DNA from: CAZUQP01 sp964622455
Lineage (GTDB): Bacteria > Pseudomonadota > Gammaproteobacteria > DSM-16500
Direction of reading: 5' to 3'
Length of the DNA: 64,000 nucleotides
Assembly (NCBI GenBank): GCA_964622455.1
Contig: CAZUQP010000022.1
Location: 67,014-131,013, forward strand
A model generated the notes under the pieces. That model saw nothing but the letters and a program-made list of their open reading frames with translations, did no database searches and had not been told where the DNA came from. The translations under genes and the position numbers were made by a program. This document shows positions 31,910-41,572 of this stretch, in pieces. How positions within the stretch are numbered: position 1 is the first letter of the stretch; the number at the start of each line of letters is the position of its first letter.

Positions 31910-33391
31910 CTAATTGTCTGGGTACATCAAAGATTTTAAATCAATCGTTTGACGCTGAAGCGATTTAGCAGGTGTTTCATCTAAGTAGCTCACTTGAAAA
32001 TATTTTTTATTTGCGAGGGAGGCTAATGATGTATCTTCTGGATATTGCAATAACATGGGAAACAATACTGATTCACCGATGACAGCGCGCCTGATGGCAG
32101 GTGTTGGGCTTAATCCCCAGATGTTTTGATAAGTCATCGCCATGGGTGGATGGTCAGATTGGTTAGGGTTTGGATAGTTGCCTACATACATAATGACATG
32201 GCCGCCAATATAGATAATGGTAAAAAATTTGTGGCCATTTTGCATTAAATAAGAAAGTCTTTGTTCTTGCGAGAAAGAAGTCATATCCACTAATCTGCCC
32301 GCATGGACTTGGTCTGATGAATGCCTTGGTATCCATAAGCCAAAGGGTGCAAAAAGACTTTTTAATTCAGCAGAACAATCATTGTAGAAATACATGCCGC
32401 CCCAGCCATAAGGACGATTAATGAGTGAATTCATGATGTCAGAAAAATGGTGCGGCGTTGCTTTGAATGGCATTAAAACAGCATCATTTGATGAAAGAGC
32501 GGCGGTGTGAATTTCTGCGAAACCTTCTGCATTCACTGCTGGAATATCGAGAGTGATTCCGCTTTCAGTAGCATCTGCCGGAAATAAAGATCCGACATAA
32601 GCTGAAAATCGAAATATGTTTTTGTTATCGACGATTTTTGTTTGTGTCTGGACAATGGCGGCCAATTGTTTTTTAGCACGTGCTTGCCAAGTGTCAATGA
32701 ATTGATTATCAGTGCGTGCAATCCCGCTGCTTTTGACCCAGCCAATGTAATCCGGTGTGACGACTAGCGTAAATGCATGATCGCGTGTGTCAGTGAGAAT
32801 GTAGACAGGCGTTCCGGCCCAAAGCGATGACATTTGTAAATTATCAAACGGATAACCTTGTCCTGCGAGTTTATAACTATAAAAATGCACATCATCTGTC
32901 GGTAAAACGCGGGCTTTTAAATTATCCACTGCAATACCGCGATTATTGGCTTGATAGGTTAAATGATCAAATGAATCTAAATTGACATTGTCACTGATAT
33001 GGTTGATCCATTCATCGGAGTGAGGACGAAAGTTTTCGCCGTAACCGATTTGATCTTGCGGTTTGCTTTGGTTGCTATATGTTGTCAAAATAGTTTGTTC
33101 TACTGTTTTTAAATTGTTGGGTGCACTCATACGCAAAATTTGATTAATATAATCTGCATTCCAAGGAGAAAATGAACCAAAATAATGATCATTCAATTCA
33201 TCTAAACGTTTTTTTTGTATGTCTGCATCCAGTAATGGTTGATCATAATTAGGATCTGTTGGTTTAATCCAGTTAGTAATAGTTTGGTTATAGTTATCCA
33301 AGGGGAACACTGAAATGAGATCTTGATCTGCATAGCAGGTTAGGCATAATAAAAAACTGATGATGCTGATAAAAAATGATTTAGATAGCAT
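31910..33391 (-). CDS. Secreted NlpC/P60-type cell-wall hydrolase with SH3b domains
   Basis: A 493-residue exported protein with a signal peptide (about 1-21). An N-terminal NLPC_P60-associated domain (about 60-150) is followed by two SH3-like regions (about 155-300; LKARVLPTDDVHFY, GTPVYILTDTRDHAF, GWVKSSGIA) and a C-terminal NlpC/P60 domain with catalytic cysteine in YNDCSAEL and histidine in GGHVIMYVG; RPYGWGGMYF is the usual lead-in. Expected to cut peptide bonds in peptidoglycan stems. It overlaps the EamA gene upstream by 11 bases. Confidence 0.87.
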   Translation of the reverse strand: MLSKSFFISIISFLLCLTCYADQDLISVFPLDNYNQTITNWIKPTDPNYDQPLLDADIQKKRLDELNDHYFGSFSPWNADYINQILRMSAPNNLKTVEQTILTTYSNQSKPQDQIGYGENFRPHSDEWINHISDNVNLDSFDHLTYQANNRGIAVDNLKARVLPTDDVHFYSYKLAGQGYPFDNLQMSSLWAGTPVYILTDTRDHAFTLVVTPDYIGWVKSSGIARTDNQFIDTWQARAKKQLAAIVQTQTKIVDNKNIFRFSAYVGSLFPADATESGITLDIPAVNAEGFAEIHTAALSSNDAVLMPFKATPHHFSDIMNSLINRPYGWGGMYFYNDCSAELKSLFAPFGLWIPRHSSDQVHAGRLVDMTSFSQEQRLSYLMQNGHKFFTIIYIGGHVIMYVGNYPNPNQSDHPPMAMTYQNIWGLSPTPAIRRAVIGESVLFPMLLQYPEDTSLASLANKKYFQVSYLDETPAKSLQRQTIDLKSLMYPDN

Positions 33392-34304
33392 ATTTTTTCT
33401 CGTAATTGGCTGAATAAATTTGGCGTTTAGTCACTAAGATCAATGAAAATAAAATAAATAATACGGCGGTTGCTGTCCACTGATTTAATTTTTCATGAAA
33501 AATAATATAACCCCACATTAAGCCAGTAAGAGAGACAATGGTGTCAACTAAACTATAATAAACGGGACCTGCAATTTTAATAAATTGAAAAAATAAAATA
33601 TATCCAATGCTTGATAAAATAATTTCTAATAAAATGACTGCATCTGGCAGCGTAAGTGGAAAATGCAATGCATAAAAACTATGGCTATAGAAAACAAACG
33701 GCAGCAAAAATAAGCTTGAGCAAATGAGCGTGCCTGCCGCAAGTGAGGTTGAATCAGTGTTTATTGGTCGATAGCGGGCAATATATACTGCAGAAAATGC
33801 AAAAGAGAACGGTGTTAATAACACTGATAAAACCCATGGCACCATCTCATGCGAAGGTAAACTGGTTTTAGGCAAGACAAGACACATTAAGCCTAGCAAT
33901 GCTAAGAAGACACCCGCTAATCGTGTCCAATGAAATAATTCAACACGTGCTAATAATGCAAGCGGATAAGCAATAATGGGCACTGTGTTAACGACGACCG
34001 CCAATAATCCAGCGGGTAAATGCGGAGCTGCAAAATACATATTCGTGTTGGGAATAACAATACCGGTCAATCCTGCAATGAGATAATAACGAATATGCGG
34101 GACAGATATTTTAGTATTTGATTTATTTTGCTTAAAAGCAAATAGACTTAACAAAATAGCAGGACCAACCGATTGCCAAAAGCTGTATCCAAAAGAAGGC
34201 ACGCCGTGTGTTAACGCAAATCGGGCGATAGAATACCCCGTTCCCCAAATAAATCCGAGAAGCAGAAGCAGGGAAAGCGATAATATTTTTTTATTTGATA
34301 TCAC
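33381..34304 (-). CDS. EamA/DMT-family transporter
   Basis: A 307-residue inner-membrane protein with ten predicted helices in two EamA repeats, beginning LLLLGFIWGTGYSIARFAL and with the second repeat near PVYYSLVDTIVSLTGLMWGYIIFHEKLN. The family exports metabolites such as amino acids; the substrate cannot be told. The start is GTG with an AGG some 10 bases upstream. Coupled to the NlpC/P60 gene by overlap. Confidence 0.87.
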   Translation of the reverse strand: MISNKKILSLSLLLLLGFIWGTGYSIARFALTHGVPSFGYSFWQSVGPAILLSLFAFKQNKSNTKISVPHIRYYLIAGLTGIVIPNTNMYFAAPHLPAGLLAVVVNTVPIIAYPLALLARVELFHWTRLAGVFLALLGLMCLVLPKTSLPSHEMVPWVLSVLLTPFSFAFSAVYIARYRPINTDSTSLAAGTLICSSLFLLPFVFYSHSFYALHFPLTLPDAVILLEIILSSIGYILFFQFIKIAGPVYYSLVDTIVSLTGLMWGYIIFHEKLNQWTATAVLFILFSLILVTKRQIYSANYEKKYAI

Positions 34305-34384
34305 GTAAATCGTACCTGTTTTGCATATTTTAGGATGCTTATATTAGCATAAAATTGCTTTAAGCAATATATTGCTTACGAAGG

Positions 34385-34771
34385 TTATTTGTGAACTTTT
34401 GCCAAATTTTTATTTTCATGAATACCAAAAATCACATTAAATTGCGCAACCTTCGCAATGGGGCATATTGTTTTATTAATTTTTTCAAGTTTTATAAAAC
34501 CATAAGCAGATAATGTTTTTAACGTTCTAGAAAGATTACTAGATTGACGTCCGCTCATTTCAGATAATTCACGTATAGAATTTGGTTTTCTCTCCATGAT
34601 AATTTGTAGCAATGCCTGATTATCGTCACTTAACACTTCAGCAAGTGATCGAATTGAGGTGAACCAAATTTTGGGTTCATCAGAGCGTGGCTTGTATTCG
34701 CCTCGCGCAATAGCAAGCGTGCGCGCACGAATCTCTTTTTGCGACATAATACCAATCTTAATTGTTTTCAT
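34385..34771 (-). CDS. HTH antitoxin of a TumE-type toxin-antitoxin pair
   Basis: A 128-residue MarR/ArsR-like winged-helix protein: the recognition region reads IRELSEMSGRQSSNLSRTLKTLSAYGFIKLE (about 66-96). It follows the TumE-like gene by one base and its ATG is preceded by AGGAG, so it is the antitoxin and probable autorepressor. No metal-binding motif is seen. Confidence 0.8.
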   Translation of the reverse strand: MKTIKIGIMSQKEIRARTLAIARGEYKPRSDEPKIWFTSIRSLAEVLSDDNQALLQIIMERKPNSIRELSEMSGRQSSNLSRTLKTLSAYGFIKLEKINKTICPIAKVAQFNVIFGIHENKNLAKVHK

Positions 34772-34772
34772 A

Positions 34773-35141
34773 TTATTTCTCCTGTTCAAATCCTAGTGAA
34801 TATAGGATCTTGTCGACTTCTAACCAAAAATCTTTAAGCAATTGATGAGCATCTATGAATAAATAAAATATCCCTTTATCTTCAGGATTCCTATGGCGAT
34901 GATCAAATGTTTTTCTATCTCGATGCTTCCCCTGTCTGCCCCCTTTTACAGCATGAGCGTTATCAAAGCCCATAATGCGTTTACCATTACGATCATGAAG
35001 CGTTAAGCTATAGCGAATACCATGAGGTATCTCTTCTGTTTTTGGTACTTCGCGAGCTTCAAACTTCGTCCAATGTCCACCCGCTTGCTCGATTACGATT
35101 CCATCTAGATTCAGTAATACCTCAATACTATATTTGCTCAT
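34773..35141 (-). CDS. TumE-family toxin (DUF6516)
   Basis: A 122-residue protein with the DUF6516 core PHGIRYSLTLHDRNGKRIMGFDNAH followed by a basic histidine stretch (KHRDRKTFDHRHRNPED). The family is found as the toxin next to HTH antitoxins (TumE/TumA type); its biochemical activity in this organism is unknown. The order toxin first, antitoxin second, with a one-base gap, fits the family. Confidence 0.8.
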   Translation of the reverse strand: MSKYSIEVLLNLDGIVIEQAGGHWTKFEAREVPKTEEIPHGIRYSLTLHDRNGKRIMGFDNAHAVKGGRQGKHRDRKTFDHRHRNPEDKGIFYLFIDAHQLLKDFWLEVDKILYSLGFEQEK

Positions 35142-35165
35142 TATTATGACCTGTTGATAACTATA

Positions 35166-35193
35166 ATTATAAATGATAAAATGACTTAGTCAA
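35166..35193 (-). promoter_or_regulatory. Promoter and operator of the TumE pair
   Basis: On the minus strand TTGACT (35188-35193), a 16-base spacer and a perfect TATAAT (35166-35171). The -35 box overlaps the palindrome TGACTTAGTCA (35182-35192), a plausible site for the HTH antitoxin. Confidence 0.65.
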
Positions 35194-35271
35194 ATCGAAT
35201 TTTAAGCCTCTAAGGGATAAACATATCATTGGCTATTTGTTTCAGGGGGCTCTGGGCAGTTTAGAAACGAG

Positions 35272-38200
35272 CTACATCAGCAATACCAGTATATTTTCAA
35301 GCTGATGAATTCTATCATTACGTTCATGTGCGTCGAGATTAAAGCGTAACCGCGTAGGGCCATCTAAGCGAAAATGGGTCGATTTTTTTTGAATGAGTTG
35401 AATAATTTTGATAGGTTCAATATTGGGTTTTTCACTAAATTCAATTTTTCCACCTTTGTGGTTTGCTTCAATTTTTGTGATGCCAAGTGCTTCTGCTGTT
35501 TGTTTTAATAATTGAATGGCAAAAATATTTTTAATGGGTTCTGGCAAAAGACCAAATCGATCAATCATTTCAATTTGAATGTCATCACATTCTCGAGGTG
35601 TTTTGGCACTTGCAATGCGTTTGTAAAATTGTAAACGTAAATGTGTATCAGGAAGATATGAATCTGGAATTAACGCAGGAATTTGTAAATCAATTTCAGT
35701 GCCTTGAGGAGCAGCATCATCTAAAACAGGTTCTTTTCCTGATTTTAATGATTGAACTGCGCGCGCGAGTAAATCCATATATAACGTAAAGCCAATGGTT
35801 TGCATATTACCGCTTTGACCTTCGCCCAATAATTCACCGGCGCCGCGAATTTCTAAATCATGTGTGGCCAGTGTAAAACCTACCCCTAAATCTTCTAAGG
35901 ATGCGATCGCATCTAAACGTTTTTCGGCATCACTCGTTATCGTTTTTCGTGAAGGAATTAAGAGATAAGCATAGGCTTGATGATGTGATCGCCCGACGCG
36001 GCCGCGTAATTGATGCAGTTGTGCTAAACCTAATTTATCTGCACGATTAATCACAATCGTATTAGCAGAAGGTACGTCAATACCGCTTTCAATAATAGTC
36101 GTGCACACTAACACATTAAAATGACGATGATAAAAATGCGACATCACTTGCTCAAGGTCACGCTCACGCATTTGCCCGTGCGCAATACTGACGCGTGCTT
36201 CTGGAATTAATTTTTCTAATTCACGTGCCATTTTTTCAATGGTAGCCACATCATTATGTAAAAAATAAACCTGACCGCCGCGTAAAATTTCACGCAAGAT
36301 CGCTTCTTTTATAATGGAGACTTGGTATTCATGCACAAATGTTTTAATAGATAAACGTTTTGCGGGCGGCGTTGCAATCAGCGAAAGATCACGAATACTG
36401 GCGAGTGCCATATTCAATGTGCGCGGAATAGGTGTTGCTGTCAGTGTTAAAATATCTACGTTTAAACGTAATGCTTTTAAACGTTCTTTTTGTCGTACGC
36501 CAAAGCGGTGTTCTTCATCAATGACTAACAAACCAAGCGATTTAAAGTGAATATTATTTTGTAATAATTTGTGTGTCCCAATCACAATATCTATTTTGCC
36601 TTTTGAAATGCGTTCAATCATTTCTTTTTGTTGCTTACTCGATTTGAATCGCGACATCACATCAATTTGAATAGGCCAATCCGCAAAACGATCTTGAAAA
36701 TTATGATAATGTTGTTCTGCAAGTAATGTCGTTGGTACTAAAATGGCAACTTGTTTGCCATTTTGTACAGCAATAAAAGAAGCGCGCATGGCTACTTCTG
36801 TTTTACCAAACCCAACATCGCCGCAAACGAGGCGGTCCATTGGTTTTGAAGAATGCATATCCTGGATGACTTCCGTAATCGCGCGTTCTTGATCAGGCGT
36901 TTCTTCAAAAGGAAATGCAGCGGCAAATGCAGCATATTGTCCATCCAGTTCTTGACAAGAAAACCCAGAACTTGCCTCACGCTTGGCATAGATTTCTAAT
37001 AATTCAGCCGCGACATCTTTGATTTGTTCAGAGGCTTTTCGTTTAGCGCGCTGCCATTGTTCGGTGCCTAAACGATGAAGAGGCGCATGTTCTGGATCAG
37101 TGCCGCTATAACGGCTAATGACATGCAGTGATGATACTGGCACATATAATTTATCACCGCCTGCATATTCTATATGTAAAAATTCTGTTAATTGTTCGCC
37201 AACGTTCAGTGTCTTTAATCCAAGATAACGGCCAACACCGTGATCAATATGTACAATCGGCGCGCCTATTTGCAATTCAGCAAGATTTTTAATGAATGTG
37301 CCGAGATCTTGCTTTAATTCAGTGCGTCTGCGGCGCTGCATGATGCGCGCGCCAAATAATTGTGTTTCTGCAATGACAGTGATATTTTGATCGATCAGTG
37401 TTAACCCATGATCAAGCGGTGCGATAATCATGCCATGCTTTGTATTATCAGTAAGAAATTCTTTCCAATGATGGTATTGTTTGGGTCGTAATTGAATAGA
37501 ATTAAATAATTGCAGCAATACTTCTCGCCGGCCTATGGTTTCTGCGCAAAATAATATGCGTCCTGAATAAGTAGAAAGAAATTTTTCGAGCGTTTGTAAA
37601 GGTTTTGATGCTTTATGGTCTAACGGAAATTCAATGGGTTCTGCTGTTTTGAAGATAAAAGTATTGGATTTTTCTTTTTGTGATGTTTCAGAATTCAATG
37701 CGAGATGAACTCTAGCGTATCGACCTATTTGCTGAAATATCTCTTCCGTAGGAATAAAAATTTTTGCAGGAGCCAATAAAGGACGCGTCACATTGTTGGC
37801 GCGTTGTTCATAACGCATATTGATTTCCTGCCAAAATTCGCGAGCTTTTGGGTAAATATTTCCAACTGTCACTAATAAAGCATCGGAAGAGAGATAATCA
37901 AATAAAGCGGCCGTTTTTTTAAAAAATAAAGGTAAATAATATTCAATGCCTGGTGTTGCAATGCCATCGCTTACATCTTGATATATCGGGCAATTGAGTG
38001 GATTGCCGCTAAATTCGCTGCGCCATTCTTCTCGAAAATATTCAATTCCTTCTTCTGTTAACGGAAATTCTTTGGCGGGCAATAATTCGATTTTATCGAT
38101 TTTATCGAGAGAACGTTGAGTATCGGGTGAAAAGGTGCGAATTGAATCGATTTCATCATCGAATAAATCAATTCGGTAGGGTAAAGCACTGCCCATGGGG

Positions 38201-38724
38201 AAAATATCGATTAAAGAACCGCGTACCGCAAATTCTCCATGTTCACTGACCGTGGTTACACAGCGGTATCCTGCTTTTTCTAAACGCAAACGGGTTGCTT
38301 CAAGAGGAAGTTTATCTTTAGGCGCCAGCAAAAAAGTATGGCCCTCTAAATAATCTCGCGGACATAAGCGCTGCATCAGCGTCGTGATGGACGTAATCAA
38401 AGCGCCTTCTTTGAGAGTAGGCAATTGGTAAAGTGCGGTAAGCCTCCCAGAAATAATGTCTTGATGGGGAGAAAAATAATCATAGGGCAGGGTTTCCCAA
38501 TCAGGAAATGGCAAAATAGCTTCAGAAGCTTGAAAAAAGGGGATTTCATATTGCAGCCGATTCGCTGTCAGTGTATCAGGGGTAATGATTAATACGGGTT
38601 TTTTGCTATGCGTGATAATGGAGCTTAAAACTAAACCGACACTTGCGCCGTAAAGTCCTTGAAAATTAAATTGTTCGCCCTGTTTTTTAGGTATTGGCGG
38701 CTCAAATGGGTTGGCTATTGACAT
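35272..38724 (-). CDS. mfd: Transcription-repair coupling factor Mfd
   Basis: Translocase that removes RNA polymerase stalled at DNA damage and recruits UvrA. The 1150 residues show the UvrB-like N-terminal part (to about 350), the RNA-polymerase-interacting domain (GAPIVHIDHGVGRYLGL...), the RecG-like helicase with GDVGFGKTEVAMRA and DEEHRFG, the TRG motif region and the C-terminal TRCF domain. Full length. Nothing else is visible in the about 130 bases between its end and the TumE promoter. Confidence 0.97.
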   Translation of the reverse strand: MSIANPFEPPIPKKQGEQFNFQGLYGASVGLVLSSIITHSKKPVLIITPDTLTANRLQYEIPFFQASEAILPFPDWETLPYDYFSPHQDIISGRLTALYQLPTLKEGALITSITTLMQRLCPRDYLEGHTFLLAPKDKLPLEATRLRLEKAGYRCVTTVSEHGEFAVRGSLIDIFPMGSALPYRIDLFDDEIDSIRTFSPDTQRSLDKIDKIELLPAKEFPLTEEGIEYFREEWRSEFSGNPLNCPIYQDVSDGIATPGIEYYLPLFFKKTAALFDYLSSDALLVTVGNIYPKAREFWQEINMRYEQRANNVTRPLLAPAKIFIPTEEIFQQIGRYARVHLALNSETSQKEKSNTFIFKTAEPIEFPLDHKASKPLQTLEKFLSTYSGRILFCAETIGRREVLLQLFNSIQLRPKQYHHWKEFLTDNTKHGMIIAPLDHGLTLIDQNITVIAETQLFGARIMQRRRRTELKQDLGTFIKNLAELQIGAPIVHIDHGVGRYLGLKTLNVGEQLTEFLHIEYAGGDKLYVPVSSLHVISRYSGTDPEHAPLHRLGTEQWQRAKRKASEQIKDVAAELLEIYAKREASSGFSCQELDGQYAAFAAAFPFEETPDQERAITEVIQDMHSSKPMDRLVCGDVGFGKTEVAMRASFIAVQNGKQVAILVPTTLLAEQHYHNFQDRFADWPIQIDVMSRFKSSKQQKEMIERISKGKIDIVIGTHKLLQNNIHFKSLGLLVIDEEHRFGVRQKERLKALRLNVDILTLTATPIPRTLNMALASIRDLSLIATPPAKRLSIKTFVHEYQVSIIKEAILREILRGGQVYFLHNDVATIEKMARELEKLIPEARVSIAHGQMRERDLEQVMSHFYHRHFNVLVCTTIIESGIDVPSANTIVINRADKLGLAQLHQLRGRVGRSHHQAYAYLLIPSRKTITSDAEKRLDAIASLEDLGVGFTLATHDLEIRGAGELLGEGQSGNMQTIGFTLYMDLLARAVQSLKSGKEPVLDDAAPQGTEIDLQIPALIPDSYLPDTHLRLQFYKRIASAKTPRECDDIQIEMIDRFGLLPEPIKNIFAIQLLKQTAEALGITKIEANHKGGKIEFSEKPNIEPIKIIQLIQKKSTHFRLDGPTRLRFNLDAHERNDRIHQLENILVLLM

Positions 38725-38785
38725 GGCAGTTACATCATATTTGATAAATAAAAACGCGGTTATTTTAGCAGGTGAAAGTGGAAAG

Positions 38786-38794
38786 TGATATACT
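38786..38794 (+). promoter_or_regulatory. Extended -10 promoter of the malic enzyme gene
   Basis: TGATATACT, an extended -10 element (TG, one base, TATACT), 27 bases before the start codon; no good -35 box is present, as is common with this type. Confidence 0.4.
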
Positions 38795-38820
38795 AAAATC
38801 TTTATATTCGAGATGTATCG

Positions 38821-40527
38821 ATGGATTATAAATTTACTAAAGACAAAAAAGGTAATCCGTATCTTGCTGTAAAGCTCACTGATTATGCGTTAATGATGAA
38901 TCCTTTATTGAATAAAGGCATGGCTTTTAGTGCTGAAGAACGTGAAGAATTTAATTTGTGGGGCATATTGCCGCCAAAACAAACGACATTAGCCGTTCAG
39001 CGTAAGCGTTCTTATGAAACTTGTAAAAACAAATCGTCTGATATGGAAAAATATATTTATCTGCGGGATTTGCAAGATTCAAATGAAACTTTATTTTATA
39101 GCTTATTAAGTGAATATATCGAAGAATTAATGCCGATTGTTTATACGCCCGTCGTAGGACTTGGGTGCCAGCGTTATAGTCATATTTATCGTCGTCCGCG
39201 TGGTGTTTTTATTTCTTATCCAAACCGCAGCCATATAGATAGCATTTTAGCGAATCCTCGTTTTAATGAAGTCAAAGTCATTGTTGTGTCTGATGGTGAA
39301 CGTATTTTAGGGTTGGGCGATCAAGGGGCAGGCGGTATGGGTATCCCCATTGGTAAATTAGCGTTATATAGCGCCTGTGCTGGTATTTATCCAGGATTTA
39401 CGCTGCCCATTTTATTGGATGCAGGGACCAATAACCCTGATTTACAGGAAGATCCTTTGTATATAGGCTGGCAGCATGAAAGAATTCGAGGTAAAGAATA
39501 CGATGATTTTGTAGAAGAATTTATAGAAGCTGTTATAAAAAGATTTCCGCATGTTTTATTGCAATGGGAAGATTTTGCCCAGCAAAATGCAAATCCCTTG
39601 TTAGAGCGTTACCGTCATCGTTTATGTACGTTTAATGATGATATTCAAGGGACCGCTGCAGTTACTGCAGGAACATTATTTGCAGCGATTCGAGTGACTG
39701 CTGAACGATTGAAAGATCAGCGGATTGTGGTGGTGGGCGGTGGTTCAGCCGGCTGCGGGGTGAGCGCTTTAATTAAGCAGGCTATGGTAGAAGATGGTTT
39801 AAGCGAGCAAGATGCGCGGTCCCGTTTTTACATTGTCGACCGCGATGGATTATTGTTGGATGATAATAAAACGTTGCAGTCATTTCAAAAACCGTTTGCA
39901 CAATCAAGGCAGGCGATTGCTGAATGGCGATGCGATAAATCTAGGGGAATCCTTTTAGAAGATGTTATCAAAAATGTTCACCCCACAGTTTTGATCGGCG
40001 TATCAGGCCAAGGAGGAATATTTACTGAAAATGTGATTCGTGAAATGGCTTCGGTAGTTGCTCGACCGATTATTTTTCCTTTATCAAATCCAACATCGCG
40101 CAGTGAAGCTACTCCCAGTGACTTAATGAAATGGACTAACGAACAGGCTATCATAGGTACGGGCAGTCCATTTGGTGAAATTCAAAAACAGGGTCAATCT
40201 TTCCGTGTGGACCAAACCAATAATTGTTATATTTTCCCCGGAATGGGATTAGGCTTGGTGACAGCGAAAGTAAAAATGGTCACAGATAATATGTTTATGG
40301 CAGCGGCCAAAGCATTGGCTGATTGCTCACCCAGCTGTTTAAATGCTAATGCTAATTTATTGCCGCCGTTATCAAATATTCGTGAAGTTTCATTAAAAGT
40401 GGCATTGGCCATTGCTAAAGAAGCATTTGCGACAGGGAATACATCTCTTGCACCGCCTGCAAATTTAGAAGATTATGTACGACAACATATATGGCGGCCA
40501 GAATATTTGCCTTATAAAAAAGGATAG
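38821..40527 (+). CDS. maeA: NAD-dependent malic enzyme
   Basis: Oxidatively decarboxylates malate to pyruvate. The 568 residues follow the long (SfcA/MaeA) form: N-terminal domain with YTPVVGLGCQRYSHIYRRPRG, the DGERILGLGDQGAGGMGIPIGK signature, FNDDIQGTAAVT, and the Rossmann GGGSAGCGVS. Its start is set by the ATG after the extended -10 promoter. Linked to amino-acid-based metabolism in intracellular relatives, where it supplies pyruvate (inference). A small exported protein gene follows after 10 bases. Confidence 0.95.
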   Translation: MDYKFTKDKKGNPYLAVKLTDYALMMNPLLNKGMAFSAEEREEFNLWGILPPKQTTLAVQRKRSYETCKNKSSDMEKYIYLRDLQDSNETLFYSLLSEYIEELMPIVYTPVVGLGCQRYSHIYRRPRGVFISYPNRSHIDSILANPRFNEVKVIVVSDGERILGLGDQGAGGMGIPIGKLALYSACAGIYPGFTLPILLDAGTNNPDLQEDPLYIGWQHERIRGKEYDDFVEEFIEAVIKRFPHVLLQWEDFAQQNANPLLERYRHRLCTFNDDIQGTAAVTAGTLFAAIRVTAERLKDQRIVVVGGGSAGCGVSALIKQAMVEDGLSEQDARSRFYIVDRDGLLLDDNKTLQSFQKPFAQSRQAIAEWRCDKSRGILLEDVIKNVHPTVLIGVSGQGGIFTENVIREMASVVARPIIFPLSNPTSRSEATPSDLMKWTNEQAIIGTGSPFGEIQKQGQSFRVDQTNNCYIFPGMGLGLVTAKVKMVTDNMFMAAAKALADCSPSCLNANANLLPPLSNIREVSLKVALAIAKEAFATGNTSLAPPANLEDYVRQHIWRPEYLPYKKG

Positions 40528-40537
40528 GGAGAAATCT

Positions 40538-41239
40538 ATGCGAAAAATGTGTCTGATAGTGATCAGTTTATTTTGGTTGATGCCAGCGTTTGGCGATACT
40601 TTGCTTGAACCATTATTAAATACAGTGACGTTGCAGTTGAGTGCGGAGCAATGGGTTGCGTCTAAAACAGCATTAGTGACTATAGGGATCAATGCATCCG
40701 TCAGCGATAATGATTTAGATAAAACCCAAAGTCATTTGTTGGATAAACTGAATCAATTAGCAGGCAAAGCAGAGTGGCATATTGTTTCATTTAACCGGAG
40801 TCTAGATCAATCAGGGCTTGAAAAGGTTCAAGCACAAGCGCAAGCAAGATTAACGGGAAATTTGCTTGCCGGATTACGTGATAAAGCAAAGTCTTTAAGT
40901 AAACCAGGCGAAACATTTAATTTAGATAATGTACAATTTATTCCAAGTGACGATGAAATTCGAGATGCGAATATGGCACTGCGTAATACTATTTATCAAC
41001 AAGCTAAAGCAGAAGTAGATCAACTGAATAAATCCTATGCTGATCAAAAATATTATGTACATCAAATTAATTTCTTAGGGATGCTTTCACCGGGTCCAAT
41101 CCAAAATACGTTATTTATGAAAGCTGCGATGCCAGTTGCTTCTAACGGTTTAGCAGTGGGCGGTAAGTTAAGAATTATCGCGACGGTTGTATTAGCAGCA
41201 GCACCGAATCCAGATGTTGTGAAAATGGTGCATAATTAA
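40538..41239 (+). CDS. Exported protein, weakly SIMPL-like
   Basis: A 233-residue protein with a signal peptide (about 1-18, ...FWLMPAFG). The mature part has the rhythm of SIMPL/DUF541 proteins (VTIGINASVSDNDLDKTQSHLLDKLNQLA..., ending YYVHQINFLGM) but the match is loose. AGGGAG lies 6 bases before the ATG; a start 63 bases earlier would lie in the malic enzyme gene. Probably cotranscribed with maeA. No function can be named. Confidence 0.65.
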   Translation: MRKMCLIVISLFWLMPAFGDTLLEPLLNTVTLQLSAEQWVASKTALVTIGINASVSDNDLDKTQSHLLDKLNQLAGKAEWHIVSFNRSLDQSGLEKVQAQAQARLTGNLLAGLRDKAKSLSKPGETFNLDNVQFIPSDDEIRDANMALRNTIYQQAKAEVDQLNKSYADQKYYVHQINFLGMLSPGPIQNTLFMKAAMPVASNGLAVGGKLRIIATVVLAAAPNPDVVKMVHN

Positions 41240-41254
41240 AAAAATGGGAACTCA

Positions 41255-41572
41255 ATGCTATCCACAAGCCTTTATTTAATTTTAGCTATTCTACTTGAAG
41301 TGGCAGGAACGACTTCCATGAAGTTTTCTGCGGGTTTCACAAAATTGGTTCCTTCTATTTTAATTTTTGTATTTTACTTAATTTCATTTGTTTGTTTAAC
41401 GATGGCGCTAAAACGGTTAGAAATCAGCGTTGCTTATGCAATTTGGGCAGGGCTTGGGACATCGTTGATCGCAGTCATTGGCATATTATTTTTTCACGAG
41501 CCGATGACGTTCATCAAATTAGCTTCATTGGGTTTTATTATTGTGGGTGTGATGGGATTAAGATTAGGATGA
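41255..41572 (+). CDS. SMR-family transporter, subunit 1
   Basis: A 105-residue small multidrug resistance protein with four helices. E15 in LLEVAGTTSMKFS corresponds to the proton- and substrate-binding glutamate E14 of EmrE, and VAYAIWAGLG to the conserved YAIWxG of helix 3. The stop overlaps the start of a second SMR gene (ATGA), so the two form a paired heterodimeric exporter of the EbrAB/MdtIJ type. Confidence 0.9.
   Translation: MLSTSLYLILAILLEVAGTTSMKFSAGFTKLVPSILIFVFYLISFVCLTMALKRLEISVAYAIWAGLGTSLIAVIGILFFHEPMTFIKLASLGFIIVGVMGLRLG

Noticed and set aside
41392..41568. Extended start for the second SMR subunit
   Set aside because: The additional residues are the shifted frame of subunit 1; the overlap ATGA and similarity start at 41569.
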